64,000 nt of DNA from Mactra quadrangularis (Eukaryota; Mollusca; Bivalvia; Venerida; Mactridae): positions 31,409,264-31,473,263 of the forward strand of contig CM046298.1 in NCBI GenBank assembly GCA_025267735.1, given 5' to 3'. The translations under genes were made by a program, and so were the position numbers. Shown one piece after another: positions 1 to 9,304 of this stretch. The first letter of the stretch is position 1. Each line of letters opens with the position of its first letter. The notes below the pieces were generated by a model. It did no database searches. It saw only the letters and a program-made list of their open reading frames with translations, and was not told the origin of the DNA.

Positions 1-277
1 ATTTTTAAAATATAAGAAATTGCCATAATTTTGATTTAAAAAAAATTATATGAGATGATTTAAACCTGTCTTTTGAACTATCTTCTTGCCGGTTTGAAGC
101 ACTAGGTTTAAAAACTCGCCAATAAAAAACAATTCTTTTTTGACAAATAATTTTTAAATATTCAAAATATGAATTTCAAGACCTTTCTAGTGATATAAAA
201 TACTAAATTGTTTGATGAAAAATGACTTAGTAATTGCAATTTTAAAATTACTGTGTTTTCATTGTATTTACTCGCTA

Positions 278-511
278 TCATTTCTTGCCAACCAGCAAAC
301 GGTTACCTGTAGTCTTTATCAGCTCCTTGTTACTATTTATAGAAAGCATAACAATAACAATGAACTGGTCTATTACAAATAAATTGAAATCCCCAAAGAT
401 GAATTTGAGTAAGTACACTGTATCATCATGTAAGGTATCATTGACACAACAGTAAAACAGAATCAAAGGTGACCAGCATGGTCCAAAACCATAAAAAATA
501 TTACAAGACAT
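278..511 (-). pseudogene. Possible decayed GPCR fragment (TM6-TM7-like)
   Basis: An open frame of 77 codons has a layout like the last two membrane helices of a rhodopsin-type receptor. There is a CWSP motif (residues 12-15) in a hydrophobic segment, as in TM6. A short polar loop (VNDTLHDDT) follows, then a second hydrophobic stretch with FN....DQF where TM7 normally has NS..NPxxY, and then a basic tail (NKELIKTT). The spacing from CW to FN is close to that of amine receptors, but the NPxxY signature is not intact and there appears to be one extra residue. No convincing splice acceptor lies upstream; an ACTACAG/GTAACC donor-like site is near the end. I infer an old fragment or pseudogene. It may equally be a chance hydrophobic frame. 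Confidence 0.28.
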
Positions 512-1102
512 TACATGTATGTATATGTAATAGAATCTTTAATGGTTCTGAACTGTAAAGATCATCTTTGTATTTAACAAATCAATGATAATTAACAAAA
601 CGTAAAGACTTCCTTGCTGAGATCATTACAAAACAGGAATATGGAACCATCAGATTAGGAAAATGGATAATACCATTGGACACATAATAATATAAAATAC
701 ATAATATAAAAAAACTTAGCTTTTGTCGTCTCTTCATTTTTTCAACTTTCCCATAAACTTTGTGTAGAGTGTTTCACCATGTCTTGTTATTCAATATGTT
801 GAGCTCATACAAATGGGTATATAACAGCACAGTAAACAACATACTACTTCCGTCTACATCTTATGGTAAACGTCCTGCAAACATAAAATATTAAATTTTA
901 AATAATATAATATATATGTTTATTGGCTATCGGCTAAGTTTAGCCTTTGGCCATTTCCATCGAGATATTTTATGGCGAAGACAAAAATACAAGTTTCATA
1001 CATTACATACAGAGAATCTACATAAAAAATAAACAGGATATTTATGAATAAATTAACAGAATATATATGAGAAATTATACAATAATTAATCATCCAAAAA
1101 CA

Positions 1103-1792
1103 TTATACATTTTCCAAAATATTTTTACGTTTCTTAAGACTTTCTGAAATAAATTTGGCAAAATTTATGTTAAACTTCTTATTATTTGACGACATTTTAT
1201 TATTAAATTTATGGATACATGCCCATTTTGCATAAGGGAGATATTTTTTTCTTATGTCAATATAGGCTGGGCAGCACATTATAAAATGATACTCAGTCTC
1301 AACAAAATTCATGTTACATAACCTACACAGTCTATTTTCCCTTAAAGTACCCGATATTCTTCCTGCTTCGATTTCTAAATTATGATTGCTTAATCTAAAA
1401 CAAGTTAATTGTTTTCTTAATTTATCATTAAATACATTATCAAGATACTGTTCATAAATAAAACCAATTTTAAAATTTGCATAATACTTAAGTCTAGACA
1501 TTGAATTGATAGTTGTAGTCCAGTTTTGAATAAATTGATCCTTAATTCTATCTCTGATTAAAGGGAAGTAATTATGATTTGGATTAAAGGTTGTTCTTAT
1601 GTAAGAGAGACCCAGATGATCTAAAATAGAATTTAAACCTGTAGCCCAACTTCTGTTTCTAACATTAATACAAAGATCCCAGTACATTTGATTTGAGTAA
1701 GATTGATTGGTTTTCATAATTTTAGTCCAAAATTTTACAGCTCTTATTTCGCTAAGTGTGGATAATGGATAACGCCCTAATTCACTGTACAC
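1103..1792 (-). pseudogene. LINE ORF2 C-terminal domain
   Basis: This 229-codon open segment is the part of the LINE polyprotein after the reverse transcriptase. It starts with ELGRYPL, typical of this LINE group after the thumb, and contains a zinc-knuckle-like region (CRLC ... HFIMCC) near residues 154-172 followed by a basic tail. It is in the same frame as the RT palm segment at 1841-2272; only one stop codon (TAA at 1841-1843) separates them. The element was therefore probably continuous here until a single nonsense change. Confidence 0.8.
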
Positions 1793-1840
1793 AGCATAAT
1801 TAGGTGTTTGGTGTTTTACTTCTAAAATGGATTTGCAAAA

Positions 1841-2370
1841 TTAAATATGTAGTTTGTCCATTTCAGTGTGGTTATAAACCCCCCAGACCTCAGCCCCGTA
1901 CAGAAGTATTGAAGTAATCATGGAATCAAATAAAGACAATCTGGTTTCAATATCTAAACTAACCTTATCAAACAATGACATCAAATTGTAATTAGCACAT
2001 AAGGCTTGTTCATTAAGTGTTTTTACTGCTAATGCCATTTTACCCCATTTATAAAAAAAATCAGGATGGTTATTTAATCTCTTGTTTTCAAAAATACATA
2101 CTTCTGTCATATTCACGTTTATTTTTAAACCCCACTTTTCAGAGTATTGATAAATATTATCAATTTGTGATTGTAAGCTTTTTGGATCTGTTGTAAAAAG
2201 AACAATGTCATCAGCAAACAGAATCATGTACATTGATAAAAGCTTTGAATCTTTTTCAGTCAATTCGTTCATATTAAAACAATCAACAATGTCATTAATA
2301 AATATAATAAATATAATAAATAATAATGGAGATAAAGGTTCACCTTGTTTTAAACCAACTGTTACCTTAA
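1841..2370 (-). pseudogene. LINE reverse transcriptase, palm/thumb segment (FADD box)
   Basis: This segment carries the catalytic FADDIVLF box (the YxDD-equivalent, with two aspartates) about 20 residues after the methionine at 2272. The same frame stays open upstream of that methionine to about 2370, where a GLKQGEPLSPLLF motif is read (RT domain 4, the template-grip region). A frameshift at the A-run around 2366-2373 separates it from the preceding RT half. The expected second half of the palm and the thumb (WGLKINVNMTE, LLYGAEVWG) are present. It is part of the dead LINE at 905-3797 and is not expected to be expressed as an enzyme. Confidence 0.85.
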
Positions 2371-2997
2371 AAAAAATCAGAAAGTTTCATACTACTTGAA
2401 AACTTGATACAAGATTGTACATCATTACAGGTACATTTAATCATATTGGTCATTTTACAACTGATGCCTGTTTGTATTAGTTTTACCCATAATGCATCTC
2501 TATTAACAGTATCAAAAGCTCTTTGATAATCGATAAATATACTATAAAATTTAGATTTTTTTCTAAAATCTTTTTGAATAACAGAGTGTAAAGGAAATAT
2601 GGCATCAGCCGTAGAGCGACTCTCTCTAAAACCAAACTGAGATTGGTTTAGCATATTTTCATTTTCACACCATGAATAAATACGATTTCTCAACAATAGA
2701 GAAAATATTTCACAAACAATATAAACAAGAGTTATTCCCCTGTAACAGGTCTGGGATGACTTATCTCCCTTCTTAAAGATAGGTATAATACTACCCTTAC
2801 ACCATAACTTCAGGTAATTACAAGTATCAAATATAACATTAAATATAGTACATAGATATGGTGCAATAAAATCTTTAGTATCAATAAAAAAATCTGCAAC
2901 AATACATTCATTATCACAACTTTTAAAACGTTTTAACATAGATATAGTCTTAATGACCTCATCAACAGAAATCGGTTTGTCTAGATCATCTACAGAA
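2367..2997 (-). pseudogene. LINE reverse transcriptase, fingers/palm segment
   Basis: This is the first half of the reverse transcriptase. It contains SCDNE (substrate loop), IIPIFKKGDKS (fingers), CYRGITL, QFGFRESRSTADAIF and FIDYQRAFDTVNRDALW; the aspartates of the last motif are the first catalytic block. The reading frame enters directly from the flank of the nested MITE, whose own sequence supplies the nominal start. Removing the MITE plus one 3-bp duplicate keeps the frame with the upstream segment at 3409-3560. Confidence 0.85.
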
Positions 2998-3000
2998 AGT

Positions 3001-3405
3001 GGGCGCGTTCCATTCACTGTCTGTAACGTCCAGAACATACAGAATTACAATGGAACAAATCGGCACAACGTTCAGAACATGTTCCAACCGTCCCCGCAGT
3101 CGAGTAGGTGCATCGTGGAATCCAAGATGGCTGACAAAGCATTGGACGATAGGCGAAGTAAAATTTCTTACTAGTTTCACGTTATAAGTTGTAATAAGTG
3201 GACATGAGTATACATAGGCTTTATTTCTGTTAGAAGAGGCGATTCTGCATAGGCCAGCAAGGAAATAAGTCATTTTGTTTGTGTTACGCATTCTGTTTCA
3301 TTCCATTCAAAAGTCCCGGACAGTTTCGTGTTCCATTTCATTCCAATCCCACATCCTGGACAGAACATGAAGAACGTGTCGGGAATGGTAGAATGGAACG
3401 CGCCC
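3001..3405. mobile_element. 405-bp MITE nested in the LINE, 3-bp TSD (PIF/Harbinger-like)
   Basis: The element has perfect 15-bp terminal inverted repeats (GGGCGCGTTCCATTC at 3001 and its complement ending at 3405). It is flanked by direct AGT copies at 2998-3000 and 3406-3408. It interrupts the LINE reading frame, and conceptual removal with one AGT retained keeps the frame, which fixes the boundaries to the base. The 3-bp duplication and GGG start fit PIF/Harbinger-type MITEs; no transposase is encoded. The short frames inside it are chance frames. Confidence 0.85.
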
Positions 3406-3408
3406 AGT

Positions 3409-3797
3409 GGTTCATCTCTTAGACTAGTATTTGAATAATCCTCACTCCTAAAATTACCATGTGTTTCGGTCCATGTATTTTTGAAAAAATCTTTAAATTT
3501 ATCTAAAGTTATGTTTTCGTTAGTGTTTGATGATTTAGTTTTATTAGTAAACTTTTCCAAAATGCCCTTGGTGAACGTTTACTCATACTCGATAACTTCA
3601 CTTTTTCAGAGTTATAAAATTTATGCTTGGCATGCTTTTTTATTTTAAAATAATTTTTTCTAGATTGCATAAAAATTAACTAATTAGCATCAGACTTATC
3701 AACGTGGTATGCTCTTTTTGCTTTATAAAACATAGATTTAGACTGCCTACAGGTCTCGTCAAACCATGGTGATTTCCTATGCTTCCTATAATAACAA
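3409..3797 (-). pseudogene. LINE ORF2 linker between endonuclease and RT, broken
   Basis: This is the 5'-most preserved part of the LINE. It holds the PWFDETCRQSK and FYKAKRAY motifs (3690-3790), a TAG at about 3680, the NYFKIKKHAKHK and SPRAFW motifs, a frameshift near 3550, and then the acidic pre-RT linker up to the MITE insertion at 3405. The endonuclease domain that should lie further upstream is missing; a tRNA-SINE begins about 40 bp further on. Confidence 0.75.
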
Positions 3798-3829
3798 TGT
3801 ACTATCAGCGCTGTTGAAACTAGTAGGAC

Positions 3830-4060
3830 AGCTGTCTTGCTAGCTAAATTGGTAGCACTCAAGTCTACTGATCAAAGAGTCATAGGTTCAATTACCAGGC
3901 GTGGCATTGTTTCACAAAGCTTGGTCATGAAATAATTTCTATTGACAATCTCCCTTCTATTACTACTCCCTACTACTTATTCTATATCATGTAGATCAGT
4001 TGTCAGTCACTGATGGAAGTATGTAAAAAGTCACTTGTTCCATAGCTAAATTTATTAACA
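3830..4060 (+). mobile_element. tRNA-derived SINE, family 1, partial/diverged copy
   Basis: The A box (CTAGCTAAATTGGTAGCACT at about 3841) and B box (GGTTCAATTACC at 3886) have tRNA spacing. The middle block (TTGGTCATGAAATAATTTCTA, then CAGTTGTCAGTCACTGATGG) is shared with the better copies at 4763 and 34873. The 3' tail found in those copies is missing or too diverged to see. The copy lies about 40 bp from the 5' break of the LINE. Confidence 0.7.
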
Positions 4061-4169
4061 AGTAGGACTATAGTCTGACTGTATAAACCTGATAAGATCT
4101 TCCTTATAAGAAGAATTACACACTTCATTTACATGATATCATAAATTTTCCAAATGGGTGTATACAAAT

Positions 4170-4620
4170 AATACAAATATAAATCATTTTTTTAAACATA
4201 GCATGTTTTTGTACTTTTAATATTGGACTTATTCGTTTATGGGAAATGTGTAAGTCCACAATATTGTGGCACAGTTTTACAGTATCTATTCTTATCAAAA
4301 CAAAAGTCATTTTTCAGTATAAGTTATTTTGTTTAACATGGTGCATCAATTAACCAAAATAATAGTCTACCAGTGGAAAAAGGGATGGATGAATACATTC
4401 AAAAATATTCTTTTATTATCTTAATAAAAACAAGTGAGTAATATTTACACTCTTATTCAATGAGCCACACAAACTGAATAAATAAAAAAAATTCATTGAA
4501 ATTATTACATTTTGAAACTACTCAAAGTAGCATGGACCCATGTGTTTCCCCTATTAATGGATGAATCCAAAATTATAAGTACAAGAACATGCAATGTTTT
4601 GAAAATTGATTATACATGTA
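4170..4620. repeat. Foldback repeat with about 100-bp diverged arms
   Basis: The left arm (about 4170-4300) and right arm (about 4480-4620) are inverted, diverged copies of one sequence. Both contain a TGTTTTTGTACTT-type block and a GTGTTTCCCCTATT / GGGAAATGTG-type block. A related inverted pair occurs at 23190-23450, so this is a dispersed foldback family. No coding capacity or clear target duplication is seen. Confidence 0.5.
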
Positions 4621-4762
4621 TTTTCCCTGAAATCTTCCTATAAAGTGTGATTGATAAAAGGAGTCAAAATTAGACAGTAAATACTGAGTTAAATAAATTT
4701 TTAAAAAGGTCAAGCTCTGGTTAATTTTGTCCAGCTTTATCAGCATATAATTTATTATCAGC

Positions 4763-5063
4763 CATCCAGCTAGCTCAGTTGGTAGCACCCAAGTTGAAGG
4801 GTTGTGAGTTCAATTCCTGGCAAGGCATACTTTCCTGGTGCTTGGTCATGGAATTATTTCTATGGTAATTTTCCGTCCTAATAATGATTCTTAATCATGT
4901 AAGGCAGCTGTCAGTAACTGACAATAGTATGCACCTAGTAGTTGGTTAACTGTGAGCTTAATTCAGCGATTTAGCCTTTCTAGGAACAGTGAGTGGGTTG
5001 GCTGGCCACCATTTTAATGACCTATACAAGGTGTTGCTACAGTGTTAAACCCAACACACAACA
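4763..5063 (+). mobile_element. tRNA-derived SINE, family 1, near full length
   Basis: The head has A box TAGCTCAGTTGGTAGCAC and B box GTTCAATTCC. The body has TTGGTCATGGAATTATTTCT and CAGCTGTCAGTAACTGACA. The tail runs through GGAACAGTGAGTGGGTTGGC to a GTTGCTACAGTGTTAAACCC end with CAAC repeats. It matches the copy at 34873-35178 along its whole length. It ends 40 bp before the donor side of the Cys-loop exon on the other strand, so it lies in that gene's intron if the gene is real. Confidence 0.85.
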
Positions 5064-5103
5064 AAATTTCACACAATAAAAACTGAAAAACAGTTCTACT
5101 TAC

Positions 5104-5241
5104 CAAAGAATGCAGGATAGACACAGTGTTGAGTTCTATGTTTGATAAGACCATGTTCATGTATACATGTATCAATAACAAAGCCAACAGATCTGTGTTG
5201 TTTGGTAAGACATCAGATGATATGGTGATGAACAGTGAAGT
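5104..5241 (-). CDS. Isolated exon of a Cys-loop ligand-gated ion channel (M2-M3 region)
   Basis: On the minus strand a 138-bp (46-codon, phase 0-0) open segment is bounded by an acceptor (TTTATTTCATGTATCACAG before 5241) and a strong donor (TTTG/GTAAGTAGA after 5104). The peptide starts TSLFITISSDVLP, has a short polar loop (NNTD), and then a 20-residue hydrophobic helix ending in a TVSIL stretch. This matches the end of M2, the M2-M3 loop and M3 of nicotinic/5-HT3-type receptors, where an SD.LP pattern follows M2. I see no exons for the ligand-binding domain, M1 or M4 in the window. It may be one exon of a gene extending leftwards or a relic; the element at 5277-6338 separates it from anything upstream. 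Confidence 0.45.
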
Positions 5242-5276
5242 CTGTGATACATGAAATAAACAAAACATAGAGTTAG

Positions 5277-6338
5277 ATAGAGCTGGGTACCGTGAAGAAA
5301 ATTTTACCAAGGTATACCGCGTTTTTTTACAAAATACCATGGTATATACCACGGTATACCTCAAAGTTAGCATTTACTATAATATTAAAGATGATCTTTC
5401 AAGAAGATTTATTATTTGTTAACTTAAAAACCTGTAAGCCCCTATTCAAGGGTAATAAAAATTATGACTTATTACAAGAAATTTGACTAGAGTTTAAAAC
5501 AGTTGACTAGACAATACTTTTGACTAGAATAAAGTGTATAAACGCTATGAATTTTTACAAGAGTTGAAAAAAAAATACATGACAGTACTTTTTACTTGTA
5601 TGAAATATTAAAAACTTTATGTATTTTTAAAAGAGGTTAAAAAGTTTACCGCACAATACTTTTGACTTGAATAATATTTATAAACTCTATGTATTTTAAC
5701 AAGAATATTAATAAGAATACAATACAATAGTTTTAACTTTTTCCTAGGATAAAAAAGTGTTAACTTCATATATTTTTGGGTTTTTATACTGAAGAGTTTA
5801 CTTCATTGGTTTTTGAAACGTTAAAATTTGAAGAAATCACTGAGGCATTTCTAGTCATTTTTATAGAAAAATAAGTTGATCTACATGCTTGGTTTTAAAA
5901 CTTTAAAAGAGGCAATTACTCGTGAAGTTCGATTAGATTTAAACAAACACACTAATGACGTACGTCATATCCATGTCTAGTAATTATTTTTGTACGCGCA
6001 TGTGCATATTCATGGACGGAATTCCTCCGCGGGGCGTCTACAATATTTTGTAGTTTTGACTTATGTGAATATTTTCCGTCATACTTATCCAACAGTTGTA
6101 ATATTATGAGCATGGTTTTATTTTGTCTTATTGGACATCACTCAGGCTTTAATTTCCTTCCGGAAAGCATATAAAACGTGTAAAACAAAAATCACGTGTA
6201 CTACTCCTTCACGGTAATGTCCGACTACAAGTAAGAAAGTTAGGGTATAAAATACCGGTATTTCCGAAAATACCGCGGTATGGTACCGCGAGATAAAAAA
6301 CCACGGTTACCGGTTTACCGGTATTACCGCGCACCTCT
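5277..6338. mobile_element. 1,062-bp non-autonomous hAT-like element with 8-bp TSD
   Basis: Perfect 8-bp direct repeats AGAGTTAG flank it at 5269-5276 and 6339-6346. The ends are inverted-similar (TAGAGCTGGGTACCG on the left; AGAGGTGCGCGG when the right end is complemented). About 85 bp at each end is rich in TACCGCGGTAT-type palindromic subterminal motifs, such as hAT transposases bind. The interior is AT-rich with no transposase frame. The 8-bp duplication and subterminal repeats support hAT; no catalytic region is available to confirm it. Confidence 0.82.
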
Positions 6339-6590
6339 AGAGTTAGAATATATGTATGTACATTAAAGGCACCTGTGGGTACAATAACAAACATATAATA
6401 GAATATATGGGGTTTTCTCTGCATTATAGGAACAAACCACAATGTTGCTTATAGATGATCTTCAGCTAACCCATATGTATACTTTTAATTAACGGGTACT
6501 GCCACATCAGATGAAAATCACAATGTTAAAAGGTGGCCTATAAAATTTTGGAAGCCAGAACTAACTACCATGATACAATAAAGATAGTGA

Positions 6591-6655
6591 ACAAAGAACA
6601 ACAGGATACCACCTATGTTTCATGCTTTTCAGCAATAAAGTGTAAATCACTGCCT
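6591..6655 (+). repeat. Dispersed repeat, copy 1 (AAAGAACAA...CATGCTTTTCAGCAAT)
   Basis: This short block is shared with 21747-21865 (+) and 16555-16670 (-): a TACAAAGAACAACAG-like start, then TGTTTCGTGCTTTTCRGCAATA. A related upstream block (ATGGGGTTTTCTCTGCAT at 6409) also has a counterpart at 21707. The nature of the family is unknown; it may be part of a larger decayed element. Confidence 0.5.
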
Positions 6656-7711
6656 TTCAAGTTTGTAATGCTTGTTGGACATGTCATTGATACAGACTTG
6701 AAGGCATTCACTAGAAAGCAATGTATTATGCAGACCAAGTCACACGAACAACTTTTTATGAACAAATGCATCACCATCATCATCATAAAATACATAAATG
6801 ACAGTAATATATCTTAACAACGTGTTGTGCTAATTGGCACAATCGTAATTGGATACAAGATTCTTAATTGCAGCAAGTTGATCAACATTGATCTGTTGAC
6901 TTTGAAAACATTTTGAAAAATTTTCATTCATTCAATTGAACTTTTAAACCACGATCCAAGATTCATTTCATAAATAAATGAAGATTTGATATCTGAGACA
7001 CACGTGTATTATATCATACCAAGGAATTAGATGTTATCTATGTCTCTGATCATACCGACACAGATTTAATAAACAATCATTTTGAACAAAATCAAATCCA
7101 AATAAAGAAATCAAAAATTCAAAATGTCTTACCTGTATGTAAGTATCCAAACAACTGACCAGACAGGTGCGAGCTTTGAAATTTCAACACAAACATTTCA
7201 CACATTTTACCTTTCGTCTACACCATTGTATTAGGTATCAATAGAGCGCACGTGAATTAAGATTCGTTCACGGGTCCCAACCAATCAAAACTCTTACTGC
7301 TAGCGATCTTGACGTTTCATAAACTTGACTGCGGGGCAAAACGCATGGACTTAAAAGATTAGAAAATCACTCGTGGCTACCTCTCGGATGATACCGTAAA
7401 ATGACAATCAGAGTTAGCACGGGAATAACCGAGGTGTACCGAATATTTTGCCAGTCAAAGGTATGAGAAACGTGCACCGAGCCTACGACAATCCCTGTGG
7501 TCTCCCATCCAAATATTAATATGGTAATACATCCCATTACTCAATATGTAGCTGCGTATGTCTAAAACTGACTTTCAGGCGGAAAAATGTACATGTATGT
7601 ACAGTTAAAAAACTGCAAAATGTGAAATACATAATGTACTTACGTAAACTTTGCCTTGCCAAAATCAGTTTATAGTAATTAACAAAAGTTTAACTAACGT
7701 CCTACACAATT

Positions 7712-7787
7712 TATTCTTGTATCCAGAGTCTAGTAGGATTCTCGATACTAGCCTCGATAATCTTGATAACCTTGGGGTACTTTATTT
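7712..7787. repeat. CATTCTCGT-family hairpin, diverged copy
   Basis: TATTCTTGTATCCAGAGTCT on the left, a TAGTAGGATTCTCGATACTAG centre and a GATAACCTTGGGGTAC right arm match the family of small hairpins defined at 17798, 29075, 36399 and 56241. The right terminal ACGAGAATG is lost. Confidence 0.5.
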
Positions 7788-8652
7788 CTTTATTTATTTG
7801 AATGAACGCCGCATCAACCCAATTTTAGGGGGTACGAGGATGACACAAAATAAAGTAGATATGTTTTTACATTTTTTCCTTTTCTTAAAAACTAAGTATC
7901 CTTTTTACGCGATTTGCAAAGAATTCCGACGATTTTCAGATGAAGATTGTCTTTTTATCCGATGGGAAGCATTTATTTTTAAGTGATATCCCTGTTTGTT
8001 ACGTCACGATCGACATTATGGGGAGGCTAAGACTACCCCCCCCCCCTTGCTCTATCTGTTATTTTCTCGAATTGAACAGATGAGCGATTATTATAGCCAA
8101 ATTAATATAAAAGCCGGCTTCATTCTATCTTCAGTGGCATCCATTTTGTGTCTTTTCCTCTCCTCTCTACGAGCGCTCGTATTTTAATGTTCAAATTTAT
8201 TTTTGGTCACTTAAAGCAGGAATTTTATGAAACATATTATATAGAATCCCTCTCAGAGAGAAAACCTAGTTAGTAACTAAAATGATCTGACGGTTGCAAT
8301 GTCGAAGAGGGGCGCCTATGAGATTATATACGCAAATATACATGTATTATTAAATATAAATATATTTGCGTCAAATCTCTCCTAGGCTTTCCGAATGGGA
8401 GATGGGTACTGAATGAACCACCCTTTAAAAACGATTCGGGAAATTTGCAATCCACAATGTCAATACATTTACAGAAAGTCGCCTACAAAAACCAAGTGTT
8501 TGTTTGGTCTTCGCCCATTTGCGATAGCAAACAACTAGTCATCACCATTGATAAATATTGTAATGTATTTGGCAAGTTGGCAACCACAAAAATGGCAACA
8601 TAGACATTAGAATACGTTTCAAGAATAATAATTTTATAACATGTTTATATTC

Positions 8653-8737
8653 AGTCTACGAAATTGGGATATTGTTGGCTGTCTAAACTAAAAACTGGTT
8701 GTCGCGGGCATCCTTACACCCACTAATTTCGTAGACT
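8653..8737. repeat. 85-bp element with inverted termini (AGTCTACGAAATT)
   Basis: A perfect 13-bp inverted repeat (AGTCTACGAAATT at 8653, complement ending at 8737) encloses about 60 bp. The right terminus extended inwards (AGTCTACGAAATTAGTGGGTG when complemented) recurs at 52094-52114 in the NK1 intron with one mismatch. That points to a dispersed short element rather than a chance hairpin. Confidence 0.6.
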
Positions 8738-9267
8738 ATATAACAAATTTTGTATGTGTAACTGGATCTAGGCAGAAATAAAAGATATCAAAAGACTATT
8801 TTTCATATTTGTAAGATTTATTTAGGACACAAAAGAGATAGACAGCTTTCAGTTTTTGCTAGAACTTAGTAGTAAAGTAGTTGTTTATAGTTGGTCGTAT
8901 GAGCGCTATATGTAATGACTTTGGCCGACTCAATTCATGTTAACGAATTGTATTACTTTATATAGAATCATCTCTCATATCAGAAGAAGATCGACTAACT
9001 CGGTCTCTAAAAAGACCTTAAAAATTATGTATATAAGGTCCATGGCCTGTACTGCTATAGGCCTACAGGTACATGCAATTTTCATAGATATAAAAAGCAA
9101 ATACACGAGAAAATGTTGTTAGTTAGCCCCCTCTCCTTTGATCATGTCAGCTTATCGAATAAAAATATGATAATCATGGAACACTGTCCTAAACTTCTGA
9201 TGCTCACATGTTACAAAATCTGAAGTGGATCGGGATTGTGCTGACCACCTTTGGTAGGGGGTTCAGA

Positions 9268-9304
9268 TGACGTGACGTTGCATGACGTCGTCGTGACGTC
9301 GACG
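9268..9304. promoter_or_regulatory. Cluster of four TGACGT (CRE-like) motifs
   Basis: Four TGACGT/ACGTCA-type cores occur in 37 bp (TGACGTGACGTTGC, then ATGACGTCGTCGTGACGTCG). CREB/ATF factors bind such cores. No gene or TATA/CCAAT context is visible nearby, so the function is conjectural. Confidence 0.3.

Larger units (their letters stand above)
905..3797 (-). mobile_element. CR1/L2-like non-LTR retrotransposon (LINE), 5' truncated and damaged
   Basis: Read on the minus strand, this is a LINE ORF2 lacking its 5' untranslated region and endonuclease domain. From 3797 downwards there is the pre-RT linker (PWFDETC, KAKRAY), then reverse transcriptase, then a C-terminal domain with a CxxC...HxxxxC knuckle. 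A 3' UTR follows (about 905-1100). Visible lesions are a stop at about 3680, a frameshift near 3550, a 405-bp MITE at 3001-3405, a frameshift in an A-run at about 2370 and a stop at 1841-1843. The 3' UTR has a second, solo copy at 31065-31205 in the same orientation, as expected for 5'-truncated LINE insertions. The exact clade is an inference from the motif style; it could be another CR1-group lineage. Confidence 0.88.

Noticed and set aside
6840..6940. Possible minus-strand exon (INVDQLAAIKNLVSNYDC after a CAACAG acceptor-like site)
   Set aside because: Poor pyrimidine tract, no donor before the stop and no recognisable family.
7651..7986. 111-codon frame at 7.65-7.99 kb
   Set aside because: It runs through a diverged hairpin repeat and has no domain or splice context.
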